From Sipunculus nudus (lineage: Eukaryota > Annelida > Sipuncula > Golfingiida > Sipunculidae), in assembly GCA_026874595.1 (NCBI GenBank), contig CM049316.1:25439839-25503838 (forward strand): a stretch of 64,000 nucleotides of DNA, given 5' to 3'. This document shows positions 1-11,892 of the stretch, in pieces. Position numbers and translations under genes: made by a program. The notes below the pieces were generated by a model. The model did no database searches, had not been told where the DNA came from, and saw nothing but the letters and a program-made list of their open reading frames with translations. How positions within the stretch are numbered: the stretch's first letter is position 1; every line of letters begins with the position of its first letter.

Positions 1-691
1 CAGTGTTGGGGGACATGTGTTTCCAGGGAATTGCGACTGTCGGGTGTGAGTATGCCTTTAAAAAACTTTTTGAGTAATATTGCTAAAAGACAAACAAACA
101 AGACAAAAAACCAACCCCGGCCAAAAATAACTCCCTGTGTGCTTATCTAGTTTGCAGAAAGTTATAAAATTCTTTGCTGGCTTTGATCTTTTTTCGTCGT
201 GATGGGTTATCTGGTAGTTTGGTTGTTTGATTGTTTGGCTGGTTAGCTTGTGTTTTAGCAATTTTTCTCAAACTGTTATGAACGGAATTTTTTTTGGAGG
301 AGAAGGAATAATACCACAAAAAACCTCATTGATTTTGGAGATAATCTGGATCACCATAACCATAACACGTTTTTGTTAAAAGGAATCATTACCATTGGCA
401 GCTGTGAACTGTTGTATCCCTGCCCAGGGCCACGCAGGGTCCTTCACTGGTATACTCGGTTGCCTTTGTACTGGCGGACAGCGATCACCTGTGATAAGTT
501 GGTAAATCCTGACACAAGTATCATTTTGCTTACTTTTATCTTTGTTTTCTAAACATATATGAACTTAAATTAGGCCATATCCTAGCATATGTGTCTATGA
601 AATCACTTGTTTTTTTTCTCAAGTCTGGCATAGGAATATAGTTTTGGCAAACATTAAGAATTGAATGAGGGTGAATATGAAAGGAAAAGTT
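1..691. other. Intergenic DNA, no gene seen
   Basis: AT-rich sequence with short homopolymer runs. No frame on either strand shows a recognisable domain or a convincing exon with splice signals. I see no repeat shared with the rest of the window in this stretch. Confidence 0.6.
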
Positions 692-965
692 AAAGAGGCC
701 CAATCACCTTTCTGACCGTTATAAACTAAAGGTAATCCCTTGGAGTTCTTTTATATAAAAAAACGCTACAAAATGTGGACATCACCGCATACAGGCTGCT
801 TGTTTTGTTATCAAGATGTTTGTAATATGTGGGGGCCTGCTAAAATAACCAATACAATTTCAACAAGGGCATCTAGTGACAAGTCAGATAAGCCAGAGCT
901 TTACAAATGGCGTTTTGCAACAGGTGACCTCTCTACCTTGGCATATATGCAACCTAACGCCTAAG
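692..965 (+). repeat. Dispersed repeat family D, copy 1
   Basis: This stretch matches the reverse complement of about 56150-56402. Shared landmarks in order are a CAATCACCTTTCTGACC-like start, GGTAAT(C/T)CCTTGGA, a CTTGTTTTGTTAT-like core, and AAGCCAGAGCTTT near the end, followed by a CATATATGCA-like motif. Two inverted copies more than 55 kb apart indicate an interspersed element. Its class is unknown: I see no terminal inverted repeat, tRNA head or coding domain. A short frame crosses both copies, but the two translations differ in length and content, so I treat it as non-coding. Confidence 0.6.
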
Positions 966-1290
966 GTTTACCCGTTTGTTAAAATTGCTGTGTAAACAAA
1001 CATTTTTTATTAACAAGTTCATACATCCTTCACGGAGGCGTTATAGGAATTTTTCATAACTAGAATCACCCTTAGATCATTAATATGTACACAGAGGAAG
1101 CTAGAAATCTCATTAACCTTTTTTCGAAATACAGGTAAATGGGCACCAGCAATTTTCCAAGAAGAACATAACCGACTTCGTTGTGTGGCACGCTGAAGTC
1201 TAATTAAACTGTATTCACAGTCTTTAACTGCTCTGAGACATTTCACAGGTCACTGATTGCGTTGCCGTCAGAGGCGTGATTCATATAGAG
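966..1290. other. Intergenic DNA, no gene seen
   Basis: Unique-looking AT-rich sequence between repeat D and the MITE pair. No supported feature. Confidence 0.5.
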
Positions 1291-1671
1291 CAGGGGCGGA
1301 TCGAGGATATAGGAAAAGGAGAGTTTCGACCAGGGAGGACTAATGCCAAAGCCTACAAGAAAGTCTGAAGGTCCGGAAAAGGGGGGAGGTGTCCAGGCCG
1401 CAATGATTAACCTCTTCAAAAATGATGCGGCGGCTAAAAAAAGGGCTAGGGGTGGGATTACGTGGACCCCTCCCCCCGCCAGGGGCGGATCCAGGATTTA
1501 GGAAAACGGGGGGGGGGGGGGGTCCAACAGGAGGACTAATAAAAATCCTAAAAAAATGGTCATCAGGTCTGGAAAGGGGGGGGGGGGGGTCCAGGCTGCA
1601 AAATTACGTCTAAAACCCCTTAAAAAGGTTGCTTTGGGTGATCCGCTTCTGCCCGCCTTAAATCCGCCTGT
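1291..1671. mobile_element. hAT-like MITE (outer of a nested pair)
   Basis: The left end reads CAGGGGCGGATCGAGGAT and the right end reads the inverse, AATCCGCCTG, in the style of hAT terminal inverted repeats. The flanks TATAGAG (left) and TGTAGAG (right) agree at 6 of 7 positions, consistent with an aged 8-bp target-site duplication. The interior is G-run rich with no coding potential, as expected of a non-autonomous miniature element. A second copy of the same family lies inside it. Assignment to hAT rests on the end sequence and duplication length only. Confidence 0.6.
1480..1651. mobile_element. hAT-like MITE (inner copy)
   Basis: The element begins CAGGGGCGGATCCAGGAT and ends GATCCGCTTCTG, closely matching the ends of the enclosing element. 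CCCGC occurs on both sides and may be part of a target-site duplication. It contains two long G runs and repeats the AGGACTAAT and GGTCCGGAAA/GGTCTGGAAA-like internal words of the outer copy. Because it interrupts the outer copy, it inserted later. Confidence 0.6.
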
Positions 1672-3864
1672 GTAGAGTAATGTGCAAGAAACAAAAGTTG
1701 TCCAGAATGAAAGGAACTATCATGAGCATCTCACGTTTGGGTAACGATATGTCATTATAATTTGACAAAGTAAATCAATCCGGGACATGCCTTTCGCGAA
1801 GTAAACAATGGGTGACACAATGGTTTGTCTTGCATATATTACTACATTCAATCCTTCAATAAATGACAACTAAAATCATATATTGCGTTGTACTAATTGG
1901 TTTATTAAGCTGAGATATGAACCGAATTTGAAATCTATTATCGATTTGTAATTACAAATGCACTTTCATGTTATCACGGAACCAGAAACTGATCGAAATT
2001 TAAAATGACGTCACAGCGGAGGTCTCACCTTAATCATACTTGCTGCCGTCGTCGAACGCACAAATCTGACCTTTGTTATGAGATTTCAGTTATGGGTATC
2101 ACCTTGGCGGAAAGCTTAGCAAATATAATTTACATTTAAGATATTTGCCTTATAGAGGGAAGAATTATAGCTAAATTGAAAGGGATCTTATTAATAATAG
2201 GTAAAACTCTCATCTAGAGCAAATTTAACTGTGGTAGGCAAATTTTTATAAATGAATTGCCGCAACTGGTGCTCCTGTGAATTTTGTGTCATGTTATGCT
2301 CTCATGTTTATCGTTATCTTTCACCACATAACCCTTCCCTTGACAATATCGACATGAGAAAATTCGTACAAATGTTTAATATCCCAAATAAATTATAATG
2401 AATATTGGTTCTATAAGAAAATTTATTACAAACTTAATAGACATAGCCATAAATTTGTGATTGTCATATTGTAGCCGCATATATTCCTCAACTGTTAAGC
2501 ATCATTCGTGAAATGAGATGTTTTGGAATACATTTATTAAAAACAAAAATTGTGTATGTATTTTGAAACAGCAAAGAAGTCAGGTCAAAGGTCAAGTCAA
2601 GGGTGACCAGAGTTCATTCCTACACAATATGAATATGAGAGTGACGGTCTTTTGTTCGTCTCTTCATGATAAAATGTTGTTACATTAAATTTCAAATAAC
2701 CAGAACACTCCACCTGTACGACAACTGAGAATGAAGGAAAGAAAGATAGAGTGAACAGAGTTTAAGCTGCATCTTACCCTTCATGACTCTTTTATTCGTT
2801 CCTTCAGGTATATACCAGTAGGAACGCTACACAAAAGCATAAGACTGTATTCAAGGCGGAGTTTGGAGCCCGGGTACCCCGGTGTGTAATTCTCAGCCTT
2901 GCACAAAGGCAAATCTGATTTTAATAAGAAGTCTTTAGCATTGCCGACTTTCTTAGAACACAAAGGTGATACCTTTCTGCTAATTACGTACATGTGTCTC
3001 ATGCAAGACTGATGTCCTAAATAAACACTCATGGCGTATGTAATTACGCTGTATCTCTAAAGGTTTCCTCTCCTTTCCGGCGTACCCATTTCCGCAAATT
3101 CCGCTCTTTAGTCTTTTGACAGTCCAGTCCAGACAGTCCACCCCTACGCAATCATATGTTTCTTGTTGAAAAGGCGGGTCCTTGGCAAGGCCCTCATACA
3201 TTAATACCAGGCTCAAGTGCATATAAGCTATTTAGTGCTCACCTTGCACCCGGAAGAATGGGAAATAACTAAAGTAAACGTATTTATAACTGACTGACTA
3301 TCATTACTGAATACCTTATGAACAATTAACCATGGGACGCCAGTGCAGACAGTTGTAAATCTTAAGCATTAACTACCAGCACAACTCATACTTTCAGCAT
3401 CTGATAAGATCAAGACAATTTACTGTGACATGTGATCTGACTAAATTGGCTTCCATGTCTGTCCGGTGCATTTGGGGGACATTTAATCAATGCGCTTATT
3501 TAGATGTGTCATAGAAATCCATGAGCTCATTTGTCCATCTTATCACATTCTTATAGAAGTGAAGTACACAACGCGAATTTGTATTCGTTTTATTCATTGT
3601 AATGCGACTGGGTCTTACGTTTCTAGAGGATTTCACAACGCGAGCAAAACGCGGCCGAAAATGTAAGCAAAACACCGATGTCTTGGGCCAATTAAGCCTT
3701 ACTTAGTTGTTTCCAAAATATTGCTAACAAGGCACAGGAGGTCCCTGGTTGTCGTGCGATGTTCGTTTAATGGTTTTATACCAATGTCTAGTGAAGTCAA
3801 TTTATGATGAAGGAGCAGGGGATGACTCGCACTTGGAGAGTAATAAAAGTTTAATCAAACTTTA
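1672..3864. other. Intergenic DNA, no gene seen
   Basis: About 2.2 kb of low-GC sequence without tandem structure or recognisable coding exons. Short frames near 2781-3222 on the minus strand overlap each other in different frames and show no domain. Confidence 0.5.
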
Positions 3865-3867
3865 TAA

Positions 3868-3917
<50 letters not shown>
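3865..3917. repeat. (TA)n(TG)n compound microsatellite
   Basis: A run of alternating TA changes into a run of alternating TG, directly visible. No gene context. Confidence 0.9.
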
Positions 3918-4145
3918 ACACATTTCCAATAATATTACAATTAAGAATATGGTTTTAGAAAAAAGGCTTTTATGTTTTCCTTACATGTTACTTCTAAACC
4001 ATTTTCTATATATACTTTTTTTATAGTAAACTCAGAAACGGAACCAAAGTCTGTAATTCTATTCATCAATATATTCATTTCAAATATATTAATATTATTC
4101 TCTGTATAGCAGTGGGATGATATACATTGACCATCCACTCCCTTA

Positions 4146-4193
4146 CTAAGTGTGTCCGTGTGTGTGTGTGTGTGGTGTTGGGGGGGGGGTGTA
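4146..4193. repeat. (GT)n tract followed by a G run
   Basis: GTGTGT repeats are followed by a run of ten G. Simple sequence only. Confidence 0.8.
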
Positions 4194-4929
4194 TATACCC
4201 CCATCCCCCTTGTACTACCGCCCCTGCTAATGTCTTAAGGGGTTCTTCGAGAGCTCCCATAATTGTTCTTTGCCAGAATATCGTCTCTTTTCAGCCTGTT
4301 TGCAGCATCTAGTTGCTGTCGCAGACGATCCTAGCTTAGGTATCGCTGGGCATTTAATTATTGACCGCTAATCCTTCAATGTAATGTAATTCCTGGGATA
4401 AATGGATCTAAGCACCTTTTGCAGTCCACCATTCGGTTAACGTCAGTAAGCTAGACCTGTCAATCAAACAAGATATGTAACCTGCCAGAAATGTTTGCTC
4501 TGCCATTCAGTGGTTTGATGCATTAACCATCACAATCCGCGACAACTGAAAGGATCGTCATTTATTTCCTTACAGACATAGGCCTACCAGATCCCCCTGG
4601 GCTTTATTTTTCTATGCCGCATTTAGGGTTAATACGTAAGACGGACCGGCTGGTCATTAACAGATAAAGGAAGGAGTAATATGACTATAATTTATTATAC
4701 CAGTCGGAACCTGCTGAACATTATTTTTGTAACGTTCAGTGTATAAATGTTTGTTGTAAGGAGAAAATAGCATACAACAAAGATACATTCATTAAAAGTC
4801 AGTGGTTATCTAGTTCAATATATCAGTGCACACGTGTTAGATACGATACAATAACCTGCAATAAGGAAAACAAATCTCAAAGTTGAGGAAGTCTCAAGTG
4901 TTAGTTTAAATGCTTCCTAAGGTTTGAGG
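4194..4929. other. Intergenic DNA, no gene seen
   Basis: Ordinary low-GC sequence. I see no coding exon, RNA gene or repeat relation to the rest of the window. Confidence 0.5.
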
Positions 4930-5045
4930 TCCCGTCGTCCCGGCTTCCGTGGACTAGAATTATACAGCACATGCAGGGCTCAAAGTCGTGGGAGATTGTG
5001 AGTTCAATTCTCAGCCGATGCGGTTGAGACTTTTCTTGGTCGGGC
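4930..5045 (+). mobile_element. Degenerate tRNA-derived SINE-like fragment
   Basis: TGGACTAGAATTA resembles a worn Pol III A box, and TGAGTTCAATTCTCA about 60 nt later resembles a B box (consensus GGTTCGANTCC). The spacing and order fit the tRNA-like head of a SINE. The acceptor stem cannot be closed, so this is not a functional tRNA gene. Boundaries are approximate and no poly(A) tail or target-site duplication is evident. Chance resemblance is possible. Confidence 0.4.
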
Positions 5046-6683
5046 CCCATCCAGGGTGGGCATTCTGCAGGTTTAATGGGTAGACTTTGGTCAACAGTCG
5101 TGTTTCACTCGTAAACGAGTGCACCTTTCAGGAATTACATTTTGCTACGGCCCAGCAATTGGCATGACAAACACCAAGGACCCGCAAGAATGGTACACCA
5201 AGTTGACACCATAATCATCGCGTGTTAGACCTTGTCACGTAGTCCGAAAACGAAAGGGATTCTTCAGATGTACATGGTACTTGTTAAGCAAGCATTGAAC
5301 AAATGGAGGTGGTTTCCTCCGCAAATAAATCGGCGGCACAGTTTAGGGCCAGAGCCGTTGCCTGGTATTAAGGACTGCATTTGTTCTGGCGAACATGCAG
5401 AGTTCCCCTGTGATCATCCTTGTTGGTTGGTGAACCATGGGACATTCATTTGCAGTAGACATTTCTTTCATATGACCCCTACACCGGTATACGGTACAAA
5501 TATATATGTAGTAACTCTGACTACTTTCGAGTTTTCATTCTAAATTCAATGTGCCATTTGAATTCAAGATTATCGCGCTTTATTATAGTAACTTTAGCCG
5601 TCCACGCTGTCTTTGTTGATAAACAAGTCTCGGTTAGACTGGCGGACGTAATATGTAGTGTTATTACTTTATGTGAATTATGGAAATTGTCAAGGCAGTC
5701 AAAAGAATTATTATTTTGTCATATTAGCTAGATATGCCGAGACGGTGTAATGTCAATATTAAACCAATGCGTGTCCTCAATGGAACAGGTGCCTCTCACG
5801 TCAATATACTCTAATTTATTTCGACCTGCAGAATTTGGATTATTCCATTCTACTTCGCAGACACTACCCTCAGGGCCTGGCGGAAAAAGGATTAGGCGAA
5901 TAAGTTTGAACTTAACAGTTTGACTTCTAGGAAATAAGCAGCATTCATGCTTTCTCAGACAGGGCGTCTTCCCCGGTCTGCAGATGAACCGGTCTGATAG
6001 GGCTTGAAAGCTGCTGGAATCCTCAGAAGTGTAATTTGATATAAGATCCCGTGAACGTAAATTTTTGCATTCTCTTTACTTCTGTATTTCCAGTGACTAT
6101 GTCTCGCTGCCGCTTCCTCTGATAGAATATTTTATACGCTACGAAGGGTAAATTTTCTAATGCAATAAAACCTCGTCAAACGACCATCTATGTTTAGCGA
6201 CCATCTCAAAATAACAACCATCGGATCACGGTCTCGATTTTTTTTATTTTAGCTTAGACGACTACTTTATCGAGGTCCCACTGGTGGTATAATTTGAGGT
6301 ACTAGTATATATAAAAAAAACATTGAAAACAATTATATATTGTATACGACAGGTCTATATGTGATGTATTTTCTTCCCAGATATAGCTAATATGTTACTG
6401 AGCATTTACACAGACCTCATTATAATTAAATGTTCTTATACATTAATGAATTAACATCTAATGTAAGACTTACAAGCTGACATAATATGAGTTGACTTTC
6501 TCTACATAAACAATATTTTACTTGATGCATCAAGCATATTGTGTATCTGTTCTTAGCTATGAAATAAGGGCACAAAAAAAGGTACGAGCACAACTTTTAA
6601 TCTATTATATGAAATTATTCGGTCATTTTATTTCCGATTCTATTATCGATTATATATGAGTATTCCTACATATATCTATTTAT
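5046..6683. other. Intergenic DNA, no gene seen
   Basis: Contains a 103-codon plus-strand frame (5232-5543) with no recognisable domain. Around 6167-6300 a CCTCGTCAAACGACC segment resembles ends of small DNA transposons, but I could not find its partner end. No other feature is supported. Confidence 0.45.
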
Positions 6684-6686
6684 AAT

Positions 6687-6774
<88 letters not shown>
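6684..6774. repeat. (TA)n microsatellite
   Basis: About 90 bp of almost pure alternating TA with one interruption. Confidence 0.9.
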
Positions 6775-6775
<1 letters not shown>

Positions 6776-7776
6776 TATAAATGCTGAGCATATATATCGT
6801 CAAATAGCGTCTAAAACAGCCAGCCGGATGTCATGCGGTTCGCTGAAACTAGTGCCTGGCAGATAATCAGGAAACAACAAAAACATGAAATATCACGGAA
6901 GCGTGCTAATAAGTTCAGGATTCCCGTCAGCTATCACGAACAGCGGATTAACAGGACCAGCTCGTGCTTGTGTTAGTTTTTTAATGACACTCGAGCTGAG
7001 AACAGAGACTTAAAAGCACGTCTGGCTCCTCAGGTGATGGGAAGAAATCTTGCTTTATGAACTGAAACCTGTGCACTCTAAAATACCATGATTAATTATT
7101 CTCTACACGGTTTTGTAGCTGTGCGACAGCAGCGAGGATGTTTTTCTTCAGTATGACATAAAATGTTGGCTTATTTTTTGTCCTCAAATCATCAATTTTC
7201 CTACTGAATAAACGTTTTCAAATCAAGAGTTCGTGTCTGCATCTATAGTAAAAACACCCAATCAGTTTCCTGATGCATGGCATAGTAAATAGACGTCTAT
7301 TCCTCCCAGGTTTACGGATTTAATGAATAATTAGCACTTAGACTTGTTATCATATCCGTTATTACCATCATCCTCATCGGCAGAATTTTCATCATTTGCA
7401 TCATCATCTTAATAGAAAAAAGGAGCCTTGACAGACAAGAATTGTGCCGATAGAGATTCGGTCTACCGATTAGTTTAACCATAGAAATGTCACTGCCCAT
7501 TCTCCACAGTCATTAATTGAACAAATGGAACCTTGAGACCATGGTAGCGAAGTTGCATATTTGCCCAAAAGGGTATACAGTAGGTTCCGTATGGTTGAAT
7601 ACCGCATCTGCATGTCAACTGAAATATTAGTTTAAATGAGAAAGTCAAATAAACGGAATGTTGATTTTCAATGTATAAGACCTTTGAACCTAAGGACTGT
7701 CCACACGCCTTATACATGGGAACAAATTCACTAGAAATCACGGTCCAATTCTCGATGACTGGCATTAACAAAAAAA
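6775..7776. other. Left flank of array 1, no gene seen
   Basis: Unique-looking sequence up to the A run at 7771-7776. On the minus strand that A run is the T tract immediately 3' of the CTAG end of array 1. No coding exon is recognisable. Confidence 0.5.
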
Positions 7777-7805
7777 CTAGACGACCATAGGTCGAACGCT
7801 TGCCG
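7777..7805 (-). repeat. Family A 3' terminus of array 1
   Basis: On the minus strand the order is CCGGCAAGCG, then the hairpin CGACCTATGGTCG, then TCTAG, then the flanking T run. This is the outer 3' end of array 1. Compared with TGACC..GGTCA in other copies, the outer stem pair has changed on both sides, preserving pairing. Confidence 0.7.
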
Positions 7806-7889
7806 GAAATCGGAAATGAAACACAGACGGACAGACAGAACATATTGTCGGTTTTCTATTAATGGAATGACTCTCAGAGACATTGCTGA

Positions 7890-8830
7890 GAATATGTGGC
7901 CCGTAGAATGACATATGAGACAAAAGAACAGGCAAGCAGACAAAGCTGACAACAAAAGACGAACAGACAGACATACTGACTTTGTGAGAAAAGGTTGACA
8001 CCAGATGACATTACCTGGTGATTGAGAAGATTCAAAGGAAGAAAATGAGTTATAATTTACGTAATTTAGATTTATAGTTTTGGAGGTATGGCAAATTAAT
8101 GATATACTTGGGAGGCTCGACTGTAGCGCCCTCTAGCAGACATATTCCGAAGACGACAAATGCGTTTCGTATTATAGTGTATGACATGAGATGTCCCAGT
8201 TTCAAAAGGATTCCGTCAAAGCTGTGGCCTGTAGAATGCTATATGTAAGGCGTAAGAACCAGCAAGCAGGCGACTTTGAGGACAACTGACAAACAGACGA
8301 AAACACTGACAAAGTGATTCAAGATTGAGTCCAGATGACTATTTACAGGTTATGGAGAAGACCCAAAGGAAGAAAAAAGCTACAGTTTATGTTACTGAGG
8401 TTTATAGTTTTGGAGATATTGCCAAAGCATGATATGTTGGGAGAGGTTCGAGTTCAGCGCCCCCTAGCGGCAATATCCGGAAAATGAAAAATTGGTTTCG
8501 AAATATTAATGTAAGACTTAAGATGTTATAGTTTCAAAAGGATTCTTTCAAAACTGTGCCCTATAGAATGCTATAGGTGAGACGCAAGAGCAAGCAGGCG
8601 AATTTGAGGACAAGTGACAAACAGACAGACACACTGACAAAGTGTCACAAAAGTGTGACCAGATGACTACTCTAGGTTATGGAGAAGACCCAGAGGAAGA
8701 AAATAAGCTATAGTTTATGTAATTGAGGCTTATAATTTTGGAGATATGGCCAAAATATGATATGTTCGGGAGGTTCGCATCCAGCGCCCCCTAGCGGCCC
8801 TATTCAAAAAATGAAAAAACAATTTCGAGA
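7890..8830 (-). repeat. 330-bp tandem cassette, three copies
   Basis: The words TGTGGCC(C/T)GTAGAATG and GACAAACAGAC recur near 7897, 8222 and 8562. Each unit ends in a CTCF-like core on the minus strand at 8126-8139, 8457-8470 and 8784-8797, spaced 331 and 327 bp. The same cassette, at the same period, recurs on the plus strand in array 2 near 29.7-32.1 kb. No coding frame is conserved among the units. Confidence 0.75.
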
Positions 8831-9090
8831 TACTAGTGTAGGACTTATAATATGTCAGTTTCAAAAAGATTCCTGCAATAATGTGGCCTTTGGCGCAAGA
8901 TGAATGAAATCTCGAAATATCTCTATTCACGAGATATTTTACGAGATACTGCAAGACTTGTAATAAAATCTTGTAGTACTAGTTGAATGCTACTTGATGC
9001 AAAAAACTAGATCACTCTAGCTTTAAAACTGACAAAGTTAGAAAAATAAGACCCCTTATTTTCGAATATCATGACTTTTCCCCAAAATTT

Positions 9091-9104
9091 GTAACCATGG
9101 TTAC
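9091..9104. promoter_or_regulatory. X-box-like 14-bp palindrome
   Basis: GTAACCATGGTTAC is a perfect palindrome and resembles the RFX X-box, which has inverted GTNRCC half-sites. Similar sites occur at 9967-9976, 11123-11136 and 11581-11590 in this array with one or more changes. Factor identity is inferred from motif resemblance only. Confidence 0.5.
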
Positions 9105-9232
9105 GGCATATTTGAGTCAGCTACACACCAGATGACAGGCCTTGGAATGACGATTAAAATGAGCTATCGTTGAAGTAGATACGACTAATAGTCACAAAGA
9201 TATGAAGAAAAAACCGTTTTTAGAAGTTTTGA

Positions 9233-9260
9233 TGACCTTGACCTTGACCTTTGTCCTATT
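9233..9260 (-). promoter_or_regulatory. AGGTCA half-site run (minus strand)
   Basis: TGACCTTGACCTTGACC reads on the minus strand as consecutive AGGTCA-type half-sites with no spacer between the closest pair. A second run lies near 11723-11747. This is the nuclear-receptor half-site sequence. Function is inferred. Confidence 0.5.
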
Positions 9261-9376
9261 TTGACCAAAAACAATAGGGCACCTAGAAATTTAATATCCA
9301 TCATCTCTGAAAGTTTCAAGGTGATTGTGGCAAAATTGTGGCCAGGAGAGTGCAGACAAACAAACAGACAAACAGA

Positions 9377-9405
9377 CTAGACGACCAGAGGTCGAACGCT
9401 TGCCG
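9377..9405 (-). repeat. Internal family A 3' terminus
   Basis: The minus strand reads CCGGCAAGCG, then CGACCTCTGGTCG, then TCTAG, followed by the TCTGTTTGTCTG tract of the next unit. It has the same structure as the outer end at 7777, so two or more elements are joined head to tail or nested. Confidence 0.65.
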
Positions 9406-9477
9406 GAAATGGCCGGTAATAAGACAGCGAAACAGACGGACAGTTACTAGGCAGACAGACAGGGAACGTATAACACT

Positions 9478-9615
9478 GTCTATAGTTTTGGAGATATGGC
9501 ACAATGATGATTGCTGCAGCGCCATCTGGCGGCTATTTCTAAAAGGACAAAAAATAAGTTTCGAGATATTTTTTTTTTATTATATATATTTGATGTATAA
9601 TTAAAATTTAACCCC
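9478..9615 (-). repeat. Duplicated 140-bp cassette, copy 1
   Basis: Matches 10046-10190 with a few differences. Shared words include ACTGTCTATAGT, TGGAGATATGGCAC, GCTGCAGCGCCATCTGG and AATTAAAATTT. Each copy carries one CTCF-like core. Confidence 0.7.
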
Positions 9616-10045
9616 CGCAGAATACGACAGAGTCCCCACGAGGTTAAATGCATTAAATCTAGTTCCGGAAATGGCCGGAAATAAGACAGCAAAACAGACG
9701 GACAGTTACTAGGCAGACAGACAGGGAACGTTTGGATCTGATCAAATGAACAACCGCTATCATGGTTAAAATGGAAGCACATTTTTATGTGATTTCGCTG
9801 ATTTTCAATAGCCACAAATGAGTGGACAGACAGACGGAAAATAACTCCATGTGTAGGCAATGTACTCCTGTCATGGAGAATAGAAAGCATGAATAAAATA
9901 AGCCACAGTCTATAGGAATAAATCTCCATATTTTGAATTTCAAGAATTGTAACCTATATTAGGTCACCATGGTAATGGAAGAATATGACAATCCTTACAT
10001 GGATAAACGCATTAAGTCTAGTTTCACATGCTGCAATCAATGTTA

Positions 10046-10190
10046 TGACACTGTCTATAGTGTTGGAGATATGGCACTATAATTATTGCTGCAGCGCCAT
10101 CTGGGGGCTCTTTTCTAAAAGGAAAAAAAATAAGTTTCCAGATATTTTATTTTAATATATATATATATGATGTTTAATTAAAATTTTACC
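10046..10190 (-). repeat. Duplicated 140-bp cassette, copy 2
   Basis: Second copy of the 9478-9615 segment. Its CTCF-like core is changed to CCCCCAGATGGCGC on the minus strand. Confidence 0.7.
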
Positions 10191-11892
10191 CCTGCCCCCA
10201 ACTGCTTAACCAGGGATCAGCCCATATTTTGACACACCCAACTACAAAATCGGGGATCCGTCCCTGGTTTCAAAGATTTGCCAGTGGTTCCTGGCAACAC
10301 AAGTGGCCGCACAAGGGGACACAATAAAAATCACAGGTGTGTTCCCTCCACATTTAGCGGCTTTTGTCCTCTATTCAATGCTGCTTTGTGAGATTCATGG
10401 ACGACCGCGCACGCCAACATGCAACAGTAATAGCCTTGCCGGCACTTACCGGTCAACCCTGAAGCCACTTGTGCTCACGGCAATTGGATGTATTTTCATC
10501 ATTTGATGAAAAACGAGGCAAGATTTGACGAGAATTGCAATAAAATCACATGATGTGATTGAGAGTGTCAGACGCTGTCAAATGCTGAAAACTATATGTC
10601 TGTAGGGTATAAAATGACAGCATAATAGGCATTTGTTTAAATGGTCCACTGTTCTCGTTTGACGACAAATGGTGCTAGATATAACGAGATATTCACTTAT
10701 ATCACTTAACACTAATCAAATGATTGTTGAACAGTAGATAAATAAAATCTCTAGCATAAAATTGAAAGAGATATAGACATTTGTTGAATATTTTGTTCAA
10801 AATATCGAATATTCTCGTTTGGCGGGAGATGATGCGAGATTTGGCGAGATTTGCAGTTTTATCATGTTAAGCTTCCGAAAGGCTACCAGAGGCTGAAACC
10901 CTATACTCTTTAACCTAAAACATGATCGAGTTATCAGCATCTCGTAATTTCTCGTTTGACGGAAAAACAGATCGAGATTCTACGAGACTTCCAATTGACT
11001 GGATTAGAGCCAAGGGAATGCTACCTCATGCAGAAAACTAGACCCTTGTAGTATAAATAACAACAGAGATAGAAGCAAAAAACTAATTATTTTCAGATTG
11101 TCAAGTTTTACCCCAAAATTTGGTTACCATGGTAATAGCAGCACAAAGCTACATGTACGCAGGAATAAGCCAATGATCCTAGTTTCAGATAAGACAATAA
11201 ACATTGTGTCACGTTTAATATTTTTTGAGATATTGCAGAAAAATGATATGTTACAGTGTTTCAGATACCACGCCCCCTGGTGGCTATTTCCAAAAAAATG
11301 AAAAATTGTTTCGAGATATTTATAAATAACACAAAATATATCAATTTCAAAGCCATTGTTAAAAAAATGCAACCTGTAGGTCATATTAAATAAAATCTCG
11401 AAAACTCTCGTTTGACGAGAAATGGTGCGAGATTTAACGAGACTTTTACTTGAATGATACAAAGCTTATTTAGTACTATCTGATGCAAAAAACTAGAACT
11501 CTCTAGCTTTAAAAATGACAAAGTTAGAAAAAATAGTCCATTGATTTTCGATTTTCATCACTTTTACCCGAAAAGAAATAACCATGGTGACAACAAATTT
11601 GAGTCAGCTACACCTTAGATGAAAGGCCTTGTAATGACGATTAAAATGAGCTACAGTTGAAGTAGATAAGCTTTATAAAAAAAAAGATATGAAGAAAAAA
11701 CAGTTTTATGAACTTTTGATGTCCTTGACCTTGACCTTTGACTGATCATGACCAAAAACAATAGGCTCCGAGGAGAACCGATTTTACACATTATCTATAA
11801 GTTTCAGAGCGATTGGTGAAAAATTGTGGCCTGTAGAGCACCGACAAACAAACAGACAGACAGACAAACAAACATACGGGACTGATCAACAT

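Larger units (their letters stand above)
8126..11283 (-). promoter_or_regulatory. Six minus-strand CTCF-like motifs in array 1
   Basis: Motifs lie at 8126-8139, 8457-8470, 8784-8797, 9519-9532, 10094-10107 and 11270-11283. On the minus strand they read like CCGCTAGGGGGCGC, CCGCCAGATGGCGC and CCACCAGGGGGCGT. Most match the canonical animal CTCF core CCASYAGRKGGCRS at 13 of 14 positions. All point the same way and sit at the same place in each cassette, next to a TCTCGAAA..TTTTTCATTTTT-like segment. Whether they bind CTCF in this organism is unknown. Confidence 0.55.

Noticed and set aside
1019-1246. Minus-strand small frame with cysteine and arginine residues as a secreted peptide
   Set aside because: No signal peptide, no cysteine pattern and no second copy.
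5232-5543. A 103-codon frame as a possible gene
   Set aside because: No domain, signal peptide or exon context. Length is within chance expectation for this window.
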